Shown piece after piece: positions 9,600 to 20,959 of a stretch of DNA of 64,000 nucleotides (its first letter is position 1; each line of letters opens with the position of its first letter). Source of the DNA: Clavaria fumosa (lineage: Eukaryota > Basidiomycota > Agaricomycetes > Agaricales > Clavariaceae); contig OX637803.1 in NCBI GenBank assembly GCA_951802425.1, positions 3,279,055 to 3,343,054 of the forward strand, written 5' to 3'. Both the position numbers and the translations under genes were made by a program. The notes under the pieces were generated by a model. That model ran no database searches. It saw only the letters and a program-made list of their open reading frames with translations, and had not been told where the DNA came from.

Positions 9600-10950
9600 G
9601 TCAACATCAGGTTTCATTCCAAGGTGACTGGGGCAGAATCAGATCATGAAATTGAACTGGGAGAGGAACTTCAACCACCTGGCTTGACACCAGGTGAGCA
9701 GGCAGACCATGGAGAAATACTCAAGGTTCTTGTGGTCAGTAACAATGTTGACCAGAGTTTCAGAACCTTCGAGATAATGCCTCCAAGTGGTAAATGCCCA
9801 GGGTGTGGAAATGAAAAGTGATAGGATGGACTTCACTGTCGGAGGTGACCGTAGAGAGAATCATGGAAACAGCATAGTCTGAGGTGTTGGTTTTGACTAT
9901 AAGCAGAGCTCCAGGGATAAAGTGTGAGAGGATCAGCATGGAGGAGAACACAGTTTGTAGAGAGTCAAAAGTGGACTGGCAGTTGTCAGACCAATGCCAC
10001 TGTATGTTCTTATAAGTGAGGCAGTTCATTGGAGAGACAACATTGCAGTAGCCATGGATGAAACAGCAATAGAAATTGGCAAATCCAAGGAAGGACTGTA
10101 CATCTTTGACCTTCTGCGGAGTGGGCCATTCCTGTATAGCTTTAACTTTAGTTGTTTCCATAGAAGGTCCAGCTGGAGATAAGACAAATCCAAGGTACTC
10201 CATGGTCTCAGCATGAAATTCACACTTAGCTGGGTTCAGGAAGAGACTGTTCTTCTGGAGCCTTTGGAGTACCTCTCAGACATGTTCATACATGTTGTTC
10301 TGGGTCCTCAGAGTAGATGAGGATGTCATCAAGATAGACAACCATGAACATGTCAAGGAGGTCAGAGAAGACATTGTTCATGAAATGCTGGAAAATGGTG
10401 GGTGTGTTTGTGAGCCCAAAGGGCATCACACCATTTGAAGGACCCATATTGGGTGCAGAATATGGTCTTCCATTCATCACCCTCAGCAATATGGACCAGG
10501 TGGTATGCATGTTGGAGGTCAAGTTTAGTGTAGATTTGGGCTTTTCCTGGAACATCAAGAAGATCTTTGGTTAGCAGAAGTGGATAATGGTCCTTTTTGG
10601 TCACTTTATTGAGACCATGGAAATCAACACAGTGTCAGAGTGTTCCATTCTTTTTCTGGATGAAGAGCACAGGTGCTCCATGTGGAGAATGGCTCAGACA
10701 TATGGATCTGATGCAGAGATGCTCATCCAGAAACTTGTGGAGTTCACTGAGTTCAGACTGCAACAAAGGATAGACTATACCTGGCAGAAGAGATTGCCCC
10801 TCCAGATGGTTGGTGCAGAGCCAGGGTGTCTGCCTTCTTTTTACTGAAGATGTCCAGAAAATCCCTGTACTCCTCTGGGACAGAGAGGAGATCCTCCTGG
10901 GTGGTGTCAAGGACGTGCTGCAGATGATGGTTGAGCCAAAGCACATGGAA
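9600..10950 (-). pseudogene. Gypsy reverse transcriptase-RNase H (family E)
   Basis: Minus-strand RT and RNase H in several frame-shifted pieces. In order: a palm start with SPHGAPVLFIQKKNGTL (~10690-10640), [23 protein letters not shown] (10530-10460), [17 protein letters not shown] (~10440-10370), the catalytic [11 protein letters not shown] box near 10345-10310, then LGFVLSP and the connection domain (10200-10000). The RNase H part ends in TWRHYLEGSETLVNIVTDHKNLEYFS near 9790-9700. The order matches Ty3/gypsy pol. There are multiple frameshifts, so it cannot encode one polyprotein. Confidence 0.9.
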
Positions 10951-11230
10951 TGGAGACAGACAGAGAGACAGAGGTGGACAAAGGGACAGAATGGAGAGTG
11001 CTGGCCAGTGCACCCTCCAGGACAGATTCCAGAGTTTTTTTCTCATTTATAGATGGTCTGGGTGTTATCTGGGCAGTAGTCCAGTCAACCAGCAGGTTGC
11101 GTTGGAACAGCCAATTCATTCCCAAGATCACATCACATGAGGGGTCAAGATCAGTAAGATGTTAGTCAGATCCATGGGGGAGAGCTGAATGGAGAGCTGG
11201 ACTGCTTTGGTAACCCAGATGGAGGTGCCT
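10951..11230 (-). pseudogene. Gypsy protease C-terminal fragment (family E)
   Basis: Minus-strand protease tail with WVTKAVQLSIQL near 11215-11180 and the family motif ILGMNWLFQRNLLVDW near 11131-11080, followed by the protease-RT linker (EYRDFLDIFSKKKADTL, ~10870-10820). The left arm of the protease and all of gag are missing: at 11230 sequence of an oppositely oriented gypsy begins. A matching gag plus protease start of the same family exists at 1-1318, but the two pieces overlap by about 13 diverged codons, so they come from different copies. Confidence 0.8.
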
Positions 11231-11830
11231 TGTGAACTACTTGCCATTTCCAGAGATGTCCGCAAAAAGATGAAGGATATGGTCACTGCCCGCCGTGTTC
11301 TGGTCACGGTCTCTGCAGTGCAGGATACACTCTACACAAATGTTACGGCTCCGGACACCTCCGATCTCGTTGTGGCAGTCGATGCCGCTCCGCTCCGCAT
11401 TGTAGAAGGCATATTGGATGGTCGAATCGCTGTGGAGTGCCTTCTCGACCAGGGAAGTTCGATTGTAGCAATGTGGCGAGACGTCTGGGAGAAACTTGGC
11501 AATCCACTACACTCTGAACACGTTATTCACATGGAATCCTCTCATGGTACCATTGCTCTGATGCTCAGACTCATCAAAAATTCCCCTTTACAGATCGGTC
11601 TGTGCACGTTCCATGTTCAAATGCAAGTGGCAGACACACTGCCCTGCGAGGTTCTTGTCAGACGACCATTTTTTATGCTAACTGGCTCGCAAACAATCGA
11701 TCATCCCCATGGGGCCCAGGACCTCATTCTAAATGATCCAAACACAGGAGAACGAATCATAGTGCCAACAAAAGAGCGAATCCCGATCTGCAAAACATTG
11801 AAGAATAAGAAACCGCATCCGGATTTTTGA
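11231..11830 (+). pseudogene. Gypsy aspartic protease region (family 2)
   Basis: Start of the surviving part of a plus-strand gypsy. About 200 codons encode the protease domain: a leader (TSDLVVAVDAAPLRIVEG), the catalytic loop LLDQGSSIVAMW near 11446-11480 (D-x-G-S type), and a C-terminal VLVRRPFFMLTGS motif near 11650-11690 that resembles the ILGRPF of this lineage. The gag gene is absent; the junction with the family E element is near 11230. Coding resumes at 12937 after an inserted LTR. The reading frame is open here, but later pol parts carry stops. Confidence 0.75.
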
Positions 11831-12029
11831 TGGCTGGAGCCTCGAACATCCGCAAATCTATGGACTCACCTCTGATCAATGTGGACATGGAAACTATACC
11901 CAAATACGAGACTCCAGCCATCTTTTCCACTTCCGTTCAGAATTCCTCATCATCTCTTTGTAAATCTAGCCCCTCTTGATCCTTGTATCAGTGTCTTGGA
12001 CATTTCTCTCGATTCTGTTGATTCCCCAG

Positions 12030-12936
12030 TGTAGTAGGCTGTACAGGTGTTGGCTGCAAATAGATGTTCGTGGCCGGGTTCTTCAGGGGGTCTTATTACA
12101 CAATGGGTACACTAGACAGAACCTTGGAGGATGTGGAGGTTGAGTGTAAAAAGGTTCAGAGAGTGAAAATATACGTTGTCCGGAGTATCCGGTATCGGAT
12201 CCGATAGAGTCCGATGTTTGGATCGAAGGTTGGAGGGGCCAGCAACGACGAAGGCCAGCGGATCAATAGGTACGACGAAGGGTGAGCTTGCTAAAAATCA
12301 CAGCACGATGTGGGCGTTCAAAAAGCTGGATTTCCATATAGTCCGAAGTGTGCTTAAGTACAGTTCTGTAAGTACGGCAAATTGGAATGTATGGAAATGT
12401 CCGGAAAACATATGGAACAGCGCCATGTCGCGTGAAGGGTTATATGGAGGAGTTATATCACAAGGGAATTGAGTAGCTCAGAGGAATGAAATGTCCGATG
12501 TCCGGACCGCTCGTAAACTGAAGGAAAGTGGGGCTGGTACAGCAAAGGGGTATTAGGAACAATGGGCAAAGTACTGCAAAGGGTTTGAAACGTTCAAATG
12601 ATTGAATGGTTGAAAGGGATCACAATATGAAATTTACAGCATGTTATATGAAATAAAGGAATGGGAATGGAATAGTGAGTATGTCGAGCGCTGACCATGC
12701 TGGAGTGATGAAATAGAAAGGCGTGGGCGGTGTGTGAGACCTGCGGGCTGTGATCGTCACGGGGGATTGAAGACCGGGGAGTCCGATATCGAATATATAT
12801 CAGATGCTATTGGACGTTATCGGACGGTGTCGGATGGTTATCAGATCGTATCGCACGTAATTGCCTTGGATCGCAAAATATCCGGATAGTCGGTTTCTGT
12901 CATATTTCCGTGTTTAGACCACATATAATCCTTACA
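12030..12936 (-). mobile_element. Solo LTR of family 2 inserted in a family 2 pol
   Basis: 907-bp LTR running from TGTAGTAGGCTG to ATAATCCTTACA. It is the same family as the LTRs at 18265-20051 and lies in opposite orientation to its host element. It splits the pol linker between CISVLDISLDSVDSP and VATKCELTHP; removing it rejoins the frame. Flanks are CCAG on the left and CCGG on the right, read as a 4-bp target-site duplication (CCGG) with one CpG-type change. No internal element sequence is present, so it is a solo LTR. Confidence 0.8.
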
Positions 12937-14760
12937 CCGGTCGCTACCAAATGTGAACTGACACATCCGAATATCGCATATCCCCTGTACAACAATTCCT
13001 CCGAAATGAAGGTCCTGTCTACAGATGCCATTTTGCCAGTTTACTTAGGAAAGAAATATAAGAAGGTGGCGAACTGCATCAATCCAATCAAAGCGACAGT
13101 ACCCGAAGAATTCTGTATTGTCTGACGATGGCATCCAGACCCCCTAGCCGATATACCGACTCTTCCAACACACCCCCCCGATTTCACCCCCAGTCTCTGA
13201 TATACTCAAGACCAGAAAGATGCGCATAACACAAACCCCACCGGATTCTTATGGCCGGAGGAAGAAGAACTTGTTCACTATCTTATCAAAGCCCAGGAAG
13301 ATGCCTTCGCTTGGATGGAGACTGAAAAAGGACGATTCAACGCAAAATACTTTGATCCAATTATCATCCCAACAGTCAAACATGTCCCCTGGATTTTCAA
13401 AAATATACTGATTCCCCCTGGCATCTACAATGAAGTCCTAAAGGTTATCTGAGAAAAGATAGCAGCTGGAGTCTACGAAGAATCCAATTCATCTTATCAG
13501 TCCCAGTGGTTTTGTGTGTTAAAGAAAGATGGAAAGTCCCTCCGACTCGTACACAACCTCCAGCCATTGAACAAAGTCACTATCAGCAACTCGGCAGTTC
13601 CCCCAATAATGGAGGTTTTTGCAGAATCATTTGCTGGACGCGGATGCTACGGATCACTCGATTTATTTGTCTCCTTCGATCAACAGTCTCTCGATGAGTG
13701 AAGCCGAGACCTTACCACATTTCAAACCCCTCTCGGAGTCAAACGGCTCACTTGCGTCCTGATGGGATACACCAACGTGACGCAAATTATGCATGGAGAC
13801 ATCACGCATATCTTGCAAGATGAAATTCCGCATGTCACCATCCCATTTGTAGATGATGTAGCAATTAAGGGCCCAGAAACCCGATACAAGCTTCCGGATG
13901 GCACTTACAAGACGATCCCGGAGAATCCGCAAATATGGCAGTTTGTTTGGGAGCATTTAAATAATGTCAACCGGGTGCTCCAACGAATCAAGAAAGTCGG
14001 AGGAACCATTAATGGCAAGAAAACAACAATTTGCACCCCCGAAACAATAGTTACTGGACACATGTGCACATATGAAGGGCAAGTTCCGGATGCTTCCAAT
14101 GTTCAGCGTATTCGAGACTGGCCTCCATGTGAAACACTCACAGATGTCCGATCATTTGCAGACTACTCCAGATATTCATTAAAAACTATGCAGTACTTGC
14201 CTGACCACTCATCAATCTGACTTGCAAGGATGTTCCATTCAGGTTTGAAGAAGAAGAGCAAAATTTGATGGACCGACTTAAGGATGTAATAGTCAACTCA
14301 TCCACCGTTCGACTGATCAATTACCGCTCTGGATGGCCCGTGATTATGGCCATTGACTCGTCCAACATCACAGTCGGCTTTGCGCTATTTCAAATCAGAG
14401 AAGATGGAATCTGGTACCCATCTAGATTCAGTTTGATTACCTGGAATGAACGCGAGGCCTGATACTCTCAAGCAAAAATTGAGTTATACGGACTGTTCTG
14501 CGCACTTCAGTCATATCGGATTTACCTTATCACCTTCCGAAATTCATTGTCAAAATGGGCACTAAATTCATTAAGGGTATGCTAAACAATCCAGACATCC
14601 AACCAAACGCTGCCATGAATCGATGGATTGCTGGTATACTGCTTTTCGATTTCGACCTTGTTCATATTCCCGCAAATAAACACACCAGAGCCGATGGATT
14701 ATCATGCCGACATGCCACAGATGGTGAGGAAGACACTGAGTCCGAAGATCATGAAGAGTG
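12937..14760 (+). pseudogene. Gypsy reverse transcriptase-RNase H (family 2)
   Basis: RT and RNase H of the plus-strand family 2 element. RT motifs in order: QSQWFCVLKKDGKSLRLVHN (~13500-13550), YGSLDLFVSFD with the first catalytic Asp (~13640-13680), DLTTFQTPLG (~13710-13740), MGYTNVTQIMHGD, and the catalytic box PFVDDVAIKGP near 13840-13870 (F-V-D-D variant). RNase H begins near 14330 with VIMAIDSSNITVGFALFQ and ends about 14710 (TRADGLSCRH). Stops at 13450, 13698, 14218 and 14459 are all TGA; at least three replace Arg codons conserved in the family (CGA decayed at CpG). Clearly gypsy, and inactive. Confidence 0.9.
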
Positions 14761-16445
14761 GATCAATCGGAGCTATGTGTTCGCCATGGAACACATGAAT
14801 CGAGCACCGGAATCTTACTACCCATCCGAGGTGCACCCCCCTGGTATCACTCATACTGGCTTCCAACTTCACACAGGATTGATGCTACTCAATTCGATGG
14901 TACCATCCAATGATTCACCAGCCCCCAACAAATCCTTCACTATCTTTATACCCTGGTCAGACGCAGCAAAGAAAAGATCCGCAAAATTGAATCTTTCCTT
15001 CGAAACCTGATCCATCCTTCTGGCACCAACACAAACCAGTTCCGACGATTAGTCTGCTCCGCACCTGAGTTCTTCATCCTTGATAACAAGCTATGGTGTC
15101 GCTGACCTAACAGATGCCACCAGGTAGTACCTCCGGACTACAAATGGCTTGCAATTATCACTGAGGCACACGATTCACTTGGCCACAAAGGTGTTTACAT
15201 TATCCAGACATGTATCTTAAATCGGTTCTGGTGGCCGGTGTTGGATCAAGACGTAAAGTGGTTTGTCCAAACTTGTCACCAGTGCCAGACTCGGCAAATC
15301 TGGAAGATCTTTATTCCACCAATGGTCGCCACACCAGCCGGTCTTTTCCATTGAGCGCACATTGATACCATGTTCCTACCCAGGGCTCGCAGTTTTCGAC
15401 TTCTTCTCCATGCCCGATGCTCATTATCCACATATCCGGAAGCGAGACTGCTACGAAACGAGACTGCCCGACTTCTCGGAACCTTCATATTTGAAGATAT
15501 ACTGTGCTGATGGGGAGCAGTAGAGGAGATCATTATGGATAACAGTACCCCATTTATCAAGGCCCTCGATTTCCTCAAGAAATGGTATGGAATCTGTCAC
15601 ATCTGTATCTCCAGATATAATTCCCGCACTAATGGCATCATTGAACATGCCCACCGGTCAGTCCACAAGTCGTTAATCAAAGCAGCAGATGGAGACAAAT
15701 CGAAATGGCCAGACGTTTTACCCTCAGTCATTTGGGCAGAACGAACCACAATCCAATGATCCACCAGTCACTCTCCATTTTACATCACACATGGCGTTGA
15801 ACCACTTTTCCCTTTCAACATATCCGAAGCAACATATCTAATTCTGACCGCCGATGCCCCGATAACTACTGCGGAACTGATAGCCCTTCGAGCCTGCCAA
15901 CTACAAAAATGAGAAGAAGATCTAGCAACAATCGCTGATAAAGTACTTGCTGCCCGAAAACAATCTGTCAAGCAGTTCATCGACACACACCGGAACTCTA
16001 TCATCAACTACGATTTCAAACCCGGATCACTGGTATTGATCTGCAATTTGGCTGTAGAAATGGCACTAAATCGGAAGACAAAACCGTGATTCTTCGGACT
16101 GATGATCATTGTTCGCCGAACTCAATACAGTGCATATATCCTCTCAGAACTCGATGGCGCTGTCTCAAAGATCCACTATGCAGCTTTCCGCATCATTCCA
16201 TACTATCTGCGATTGCAAACATTGATTCCAGTCACATCTATCATCAATCAAGCGATGGAGATAAAAGAGCACATCTCACGCTATCAACCACACGAGGCCT
16301 CACATAACTCTACCAACACCAAGGATGGGGAAAACCAAACTGCTGAACTATCTGATGAATTTGATAACGAAGCCACCGACACCGACGCTCCGAAATCTCG
16401 CCCACAACGCTCCGGAGCAACCCGAAACCTTCGGCCTCGCTATTA
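14761..16445 (+). pseudogene. Gypsy integrase (family 2)
   Basis: Integrase of the same element. The zinc-binding module is EAHDSLGHKG ... CHQCQTR (15160-15300). The core D,D,E residues are recognisable as AHIDTM (~15356), IMDNSTPF (~15540) and NGIIEHAHR (~15630), each in a slightly degraded context. The tail contains AFRIIPYYLR and ends NLRPRY at 16445, with no chromodomain. Several in-frame stops (for example near 15105, 15354, 15758, 15911 and 16088) and a frame change between 15360 and 15530 disrupt it. It converges on the minus-strand accessory gene that ends at 16705. Confidence 0.85.
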
Positions 16446-16704
16446 AGCATTTTTCTCTATCATATCCCTTATTTTTTCTTTAATCCATTGATCTTTGACC
16501 AAAAAATAATAATTGAAATTTCGGACAAGTCCAAACTTTATACCTGGCGTCCCTTTTAAGCTTTTTCTTACACTCTCACATCCTTTACTCACTTCTCTTA
16601 CACAATATAGTAATCCAATTGCAAAAGAAAAACACACAAAACATTTATACAGTAAACAGCTCACCAAGGAGAAGCATCCAGAGCAACTCGGCTCTGGCCT
16701 TCAC
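16446..16704. other. Convergent 3' untranslated region
   Basis: AT-rich gap between the integrase stop (plus strand) and the stop of the accessory gene (minus strand). No gene is seen; it presumably holds both 3' ends. Confidence 0.5.
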
Positions 16705-18124
16705 CTAATCAGCCCCCCTTTCCATCATCTGGAGCGCCTCCCTCATAGACGACCCTGCCACCGTCTCCCGCTCCTTACCTTTCCGACTCGGACCCACCTC
16801 CACTTTCTTTCGCTTTGCTGGCGGCTCCACCATCTCCACGCTATCATCATCCTCAATCTCGTCTTCTTCCTCCTCCTCTGGGGTCGTATCTTCACGGACT
16901 GGTGCCCGCGTCGCACCCCGCCTCGGCCTCTTGCTCCCAGTTGCCTCCATCACCTTCAGACCTGCTCCGATACATTAGCTAATGCGGATCCGATATTTTC
17001 TTGACTTACCTCCGGTGCCGGACACCGCCACCCTCTCGGCTTTCATTCCTGAAACATACCTTTCAGATTATTTCAACACCGAAATAAAAAGAATATTACT
17101 TACCTCGTACAGCCGAGAGACTGCACGACACCTTGTAGGTCCGACACCACTGACATGCCACTCCTTCCACTCCGTAACATGAGCGCCGCTTCCGGGCGCA
17201 CGCTTCGCAGGCCGGCTTGTGTTCCTATTTTCCGGATCAGAGACCTAAGGCTCAAAAAAACCCCATTTGACAACTCACCTTGTCTCCAGGTTGCCATGCA
17301 GCTCGGGACCTGATGTCCGCTCCCGCTCCGGTCCTCCTCCCTCGCCCTCGTTTCTCTGCTGCCCCCCTCGCAATCTCAACCCATACCGGCGTCACCGTCA
17401 TCCGCCCGCACACCCGATGCTCCAGAATGGGGGGACCTTGATGACTAGGTGATGACCCCCCGGCTCCCGCACTGACTGCCCCCACGGATCCGTTTCTTCA
17501 TTTACGCCCAGCTCCACCGCCTCCGTCAGATCCGTCACGGCCGGCACAACTGTTGCTGGTATTGTTGTTGTTGCTGTTGCTGTTGCTGCTGCTGCTGCAC
17601 CCCCCTCTCCTCTTCCTCACCGTCCTCGCTCCCGACAATCCGATGCGCCCGGGCGAGTTGCGCCCTCTTCTCGGCAGCCCTCGCCGCCTCCGTCCGCCTC
17701 TCCTCCGCTGCGGCTCTCTCGGCGGCCGCCCTCTCCTCGCTCGTGCGTCTCTTTTCGGCCTCGGCCTCCTCCTGTTTCCTCGCCTGCTCGGCAGTCCATT
17801 CGTCCCCGCAGAGCCTCCGCCACTTCTTGAGCTTTCGCACAACGAGGATGAGTCCTTCGTCCACTTCCACGTCATCATCAATTGCAGCAATGTAGCCGGC
17901 AAGAAAATCATTCCATAAATTGTCAGTGCAATGTGAAAAAGAAAGAAAGATACACCATGCACAGCATCGCCCCCATACATCTGCACCCACTCTGCGTACT
18001 CACCATCCTGCCCCTGTTCCGGTAATTCTTCACCCAGCGCCATGGCCCGTGCCTCTATCATCGCCTGGACCGCATTTTGGAAGAGTAGGGAATCGAAGTT
18101 TTCCATTGTTGAATAAGTTGACAT
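16705..18124 (-). CDS. Antisense accessory gene of gypsy family 2: spliced Zn2Cys6-like protein
   Basis: Minus-strand split gene between the integrase end and the 3' LTR of the plus-strand gypsy. The start is ATG at 18124 (MSTYSTMENFDSLL). The N-terminal region is followed by a charged E/A/R helix (17830-17640) and a glutamine run (~17600-17550). Downstream exons are joined by introns 17225-17278, 17049-17103 and 16962-17009 (54, 55 and 48 bp; GTGAGT/GTAAGT donors), all frame-preserving. Exon 17104-17224 encodes CEAC...C...CQWCRTYKVSC, a CX2CX6CX7CX2CX6C cluster (17209-17123) with Zn2Cys6 spacing. The C-terminus is basic (SKRPRRG), then acidic (PEEEEEDE), then lysine-rich, a nuclear-protein look. 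Frame joins near 17930 (possible intron) and 17490 are unresolved, so it may be broken there. Function unknown; it may regulate or package the element. Confidence 0.65.
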
Positions 18125-18264
18125 ATTGCTGTTGATGGAGAAAGCACAAGAGCCTGTTTGGACCCATGCGCGCCCACACAACACATACTTCACAATCAAT
18201 AAACGATTATTTGGCTTTGTTTGGTTGCAATCGAGGACGGTTGCATTTTCAGCCCCCAGGAGAA
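18125..18264 (+). other. Pre-LTR region with candidate polypurine tract (family 2)
   Basis: Non-coding segment between the accessory gene start and the LTR. Its last bases (AGGAGAA at 18258-18264) directly precede the LTR edge and could prime plus-strand DNA synthesis for a plus-oriented element. This supports assigning the 18265 LTR to the pol at 11231-16445. Confidence 0.45.
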
Positions 18265-20051
18265 TGGAAGGATAATATACAGTTTAAACAAGGAAGCATC
18301 ACAGATACTGACTATCCAGATATTTTTCGCATCAAAGGCAACAGCGACCGATAGCGTCTGGGACGTCTGATAAATGTCTGATATCAGACTCTCCGGTCTC
18401 CAGTCCCCCATGATGATCACAGCCTGCAGGTCACACGCACTGTCTACACCCTTCTATTTCATCACTCCAGCATGGTCAGTGCTCGACATACTTGCTGTTC
18501 CATTCCCCTTCCTTTATTTCATATACCATGCTGTAAATTTCATATTGTGCTCCCTTTCAAGTGTCCACTAGTTTAAACATTTCAAACCCTTTGCAGTATC
18601 TTGCCCATTGTTCCTAGTACCCCTTTGCTGTACCAGCTATGCTTTCCTTCATTTTACGAGCGGTCCAGACATGTGCTGGTCATCGGACATTTGATTCCTC
18701 CAAACCGCTGTAAGGATGATATGCGGTTTAGACAAGGAAACATCACAGATACTGACTATCTGGATATTTAGGCATCAAAGGCAACAGCGACCGATAACGA
18801 TCCGATACTGTCTGATAACATCCGGGACATCTGATAAACATCCAATATCGGACTCTCCGGTCTCCAGTCTGCCATGATGATCACAGCCCGCAGGTCATAC
18901 ACACCGCCCACACCTCTCTATTTCATCACTCCAACATGGTCAGCACTCAACATACTCACTATTTCATTCCCCTTCCTTTATTTCACATACCATGCTGTAA
19001 ATTTCATATTGTGATCCCTTTCAACCATCCAATCATTTAAACATTTCAACCCTTTGCAGTGCTTTGCCCATTGTTCCTAGTACCCCTTTGCTGTACCAGC
19101 CACACTTTCCTTCATTTTATGAGTGGTCCAGACATATGCTAGTTATCGGACATTTCATCCCTCCGACTCACTTATGAATTATGGCCCTTATATGACCCTG
19201 TGCACAATACTGCATTGCCTTCTGTAGCTTCCAGAGATTTCTGTAGGATCGGATTTGCTGTACTTAGAAAAATTGTACATAAGTATGTACCAGACTCTAT
19301 GGAAATCCAGCTTTCTAGACGCCCATATTGCACTGGGATCTTTAGCAGGCTCACCCTTCGTCATACCCATTGATCCACTAGCCTTTGTCGTTGCCGGCCC
19401 CTTGAACCTTCGATCCGAACATCGGACTCCACTGGATCCGATACCGGATACTTTGGATAACATATATTTTCATTCTCTGAACATTTTATACTCAGTCTCT
19501 ACTTCCTCCAAGGTTCTGTCTAGTGTCTACGTCGTGTAACAAGACCCCCTGAAGAACCAGGCCATGAACACTTGCTTGCAGCCAACACCAGTACAGCCTA
19601 CTACACCGCATGACTCATTTATGAATTATGGCCCCTATATGACCTTGTACATGATATTGCATTGCCTTCTGTAGCTTCCAGAGATTTTCGTAGGATCAGA
19701 TTTGCTGTACTTAGAAAAATGTACATAAGTATGTACCAGACTCTATGGAAATCCAGCTTTTTGAATGCCCACATTGTGCTGTGATCTTTAGCAGGCTCAC
19801 CCCTCGTCATACCCATTGATCCACTGGCCTTCATCATTGCCGGCCCCTCGAACTTTCGATCTGAACATCGGACTCCACCGGATCTGATACTGGATACTTC
19901 GGATAACATATATTTTCATTCTCTGAACATTTTACACTCAGCCTCTACATCCTCCAAGGTTCTGTCTAGTGTCTCTGATGTGTAACAAGACCCCCTGAAG
20001 AACCTGGCCATGAACACCCATTTGCAGCCAACACCAGTACAGCCTACTACA
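18265..20051 (+). mobile_element. Family 2 3' LTR, interrupted by a younger LTR
   Basis: Outer LTR made of two halves, 18265-18708 and 19610-20051 (886 bp together), beginning TGGAAGGAT and ending CCTACTACA. It is split by the complete LTR at 18709-19605. The halves align in order with that inner copy and with the 12030-12936 copy. To its right lies an unrelated minus-strand gypsy protease, which it abuts at 20052. Confidence 0.8.
18709..19605 (+). mobile_element. Solo LTR nested in an LTR of the same family
   Basis: 897-bp LTR from TGTAAGGATGAT to CCTACTACA, flanked on both sides by CCGC (18705-18708 and 19606-19609), a perfect 4-bp target-site duplication. No internal region is present, which is consistent with LTR-LTR recombination after insertion. 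Confidence 0.88.
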
Positions 20052-20731
20052 ATGTCCATAAAATTGTGGTACTCCTGTAGAACTATTTCTTTGGGGTTTG
20101 GGGGAGAAGTTTGGGTGGTTGCAGAACTCACGAGTATTGATTCATCATCATAGGGGTTGTTCGCAGGCTGAAAATGGAGGAGACCTATAAATTCTCCTTG
20201 TTGTTCCAATTGACGAAGCATGGTGGCCTTGACCAATTGAACTTGCAGGGGTTTAGGAGATTTCGGTGTTGAGTTCATGAGGTCAGGAAGAGGTTTACTT
20301 GGGGGTTTCGCATCCAGAAGGGTGAGAGGGATAGTTGCGGAGCAGGCAGTCTGTCCAAAACTAAAGGAGAGGTTAGTCCAGTCAATCTTGGGGTTCCAGG
20401 TTCGCAGCCAGTCAAGCCCTAGAATGACGGGAGTGAGAGGATGGGTCTTGGTGATGAGGAACTTGATGGATTGGATGGTATCGTCAGGGAATTTTGTATT
20501 AGCGAGGATGTAGTGGGTGATATTGGAGCTGGAGGAACTTCTGTCAAAATATTGAAGAGGTAGGGGTTGTGGGAGTGGCATTAGGAGGTTCAGATGGGTG
20601 TTTGCAAGAGTAAAATCGATAAAATTCATTGATGTGCCACAGTCAACAAGAGTATTGAGAGGAATCGAGCCAAAATCTGGGATTTGCATTTTTATGAGAA
20701 AGGATTGGGAGGACTGGGAAGCAATAGGCAT
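20052..20731 (-). pseudogene. Gypsy aspartic protease and start of RT linker (family 3)
   Basis: Minus-strand protease of a gypsy whose 5' LTR is at 22862-24200. The catalytic loop is NTLVDCGTSMNFID near 20660-20620 (D-C-G-T instead of the usual D-S-G), and the C-terminal motif is ILGLDWLRTWNPKIDW near 20425-20380. The linker ends EYHNFMDIV at 20052, where RT would begin, but the sequence is cut by the family 2 LTR. The reading frame is open throughout. Whether Cys in the active loop is tolerated is unknown; the same D-C-G occurs in the separate gypsy at 46658, so it may be a lineage feature. Confidence 0.85.
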
Positions 20732-20959
20732 ATTAGAAAAGTTGCAAAGAAACTGAGAAGAGGAGGAACTAGTCGCAGCCCATGTGGGTATGGGGGTTGG
20801 TTCATCGTGACTCAGAGTTCCCCCGGAAGCTCCTGAGTCACTTCCTTGTTTAACTCTTCATGCAGATCATCAACATCCTCTTCTACTTCTTCCTCAACTT
20901 CATATGCTTCCTGGAAGTCTTCCTCTCCTTCCTCAAGCGTAAACACTGCTTGTCCGGCT

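Noticed and set aside
1318..11230. A single inversion could have split one family E element into 1-1318 (+) and 11230-8131 (-).
   Set aside because: The two protease pieces overlap by about 13 codons with clear sequence divergence, so they come from different copies.
12910..13125. A separate small gene after the LTR.
   Set aside because: From 12937 it continues the pol linker interrupted at 12029; the start lies inside the LTR.
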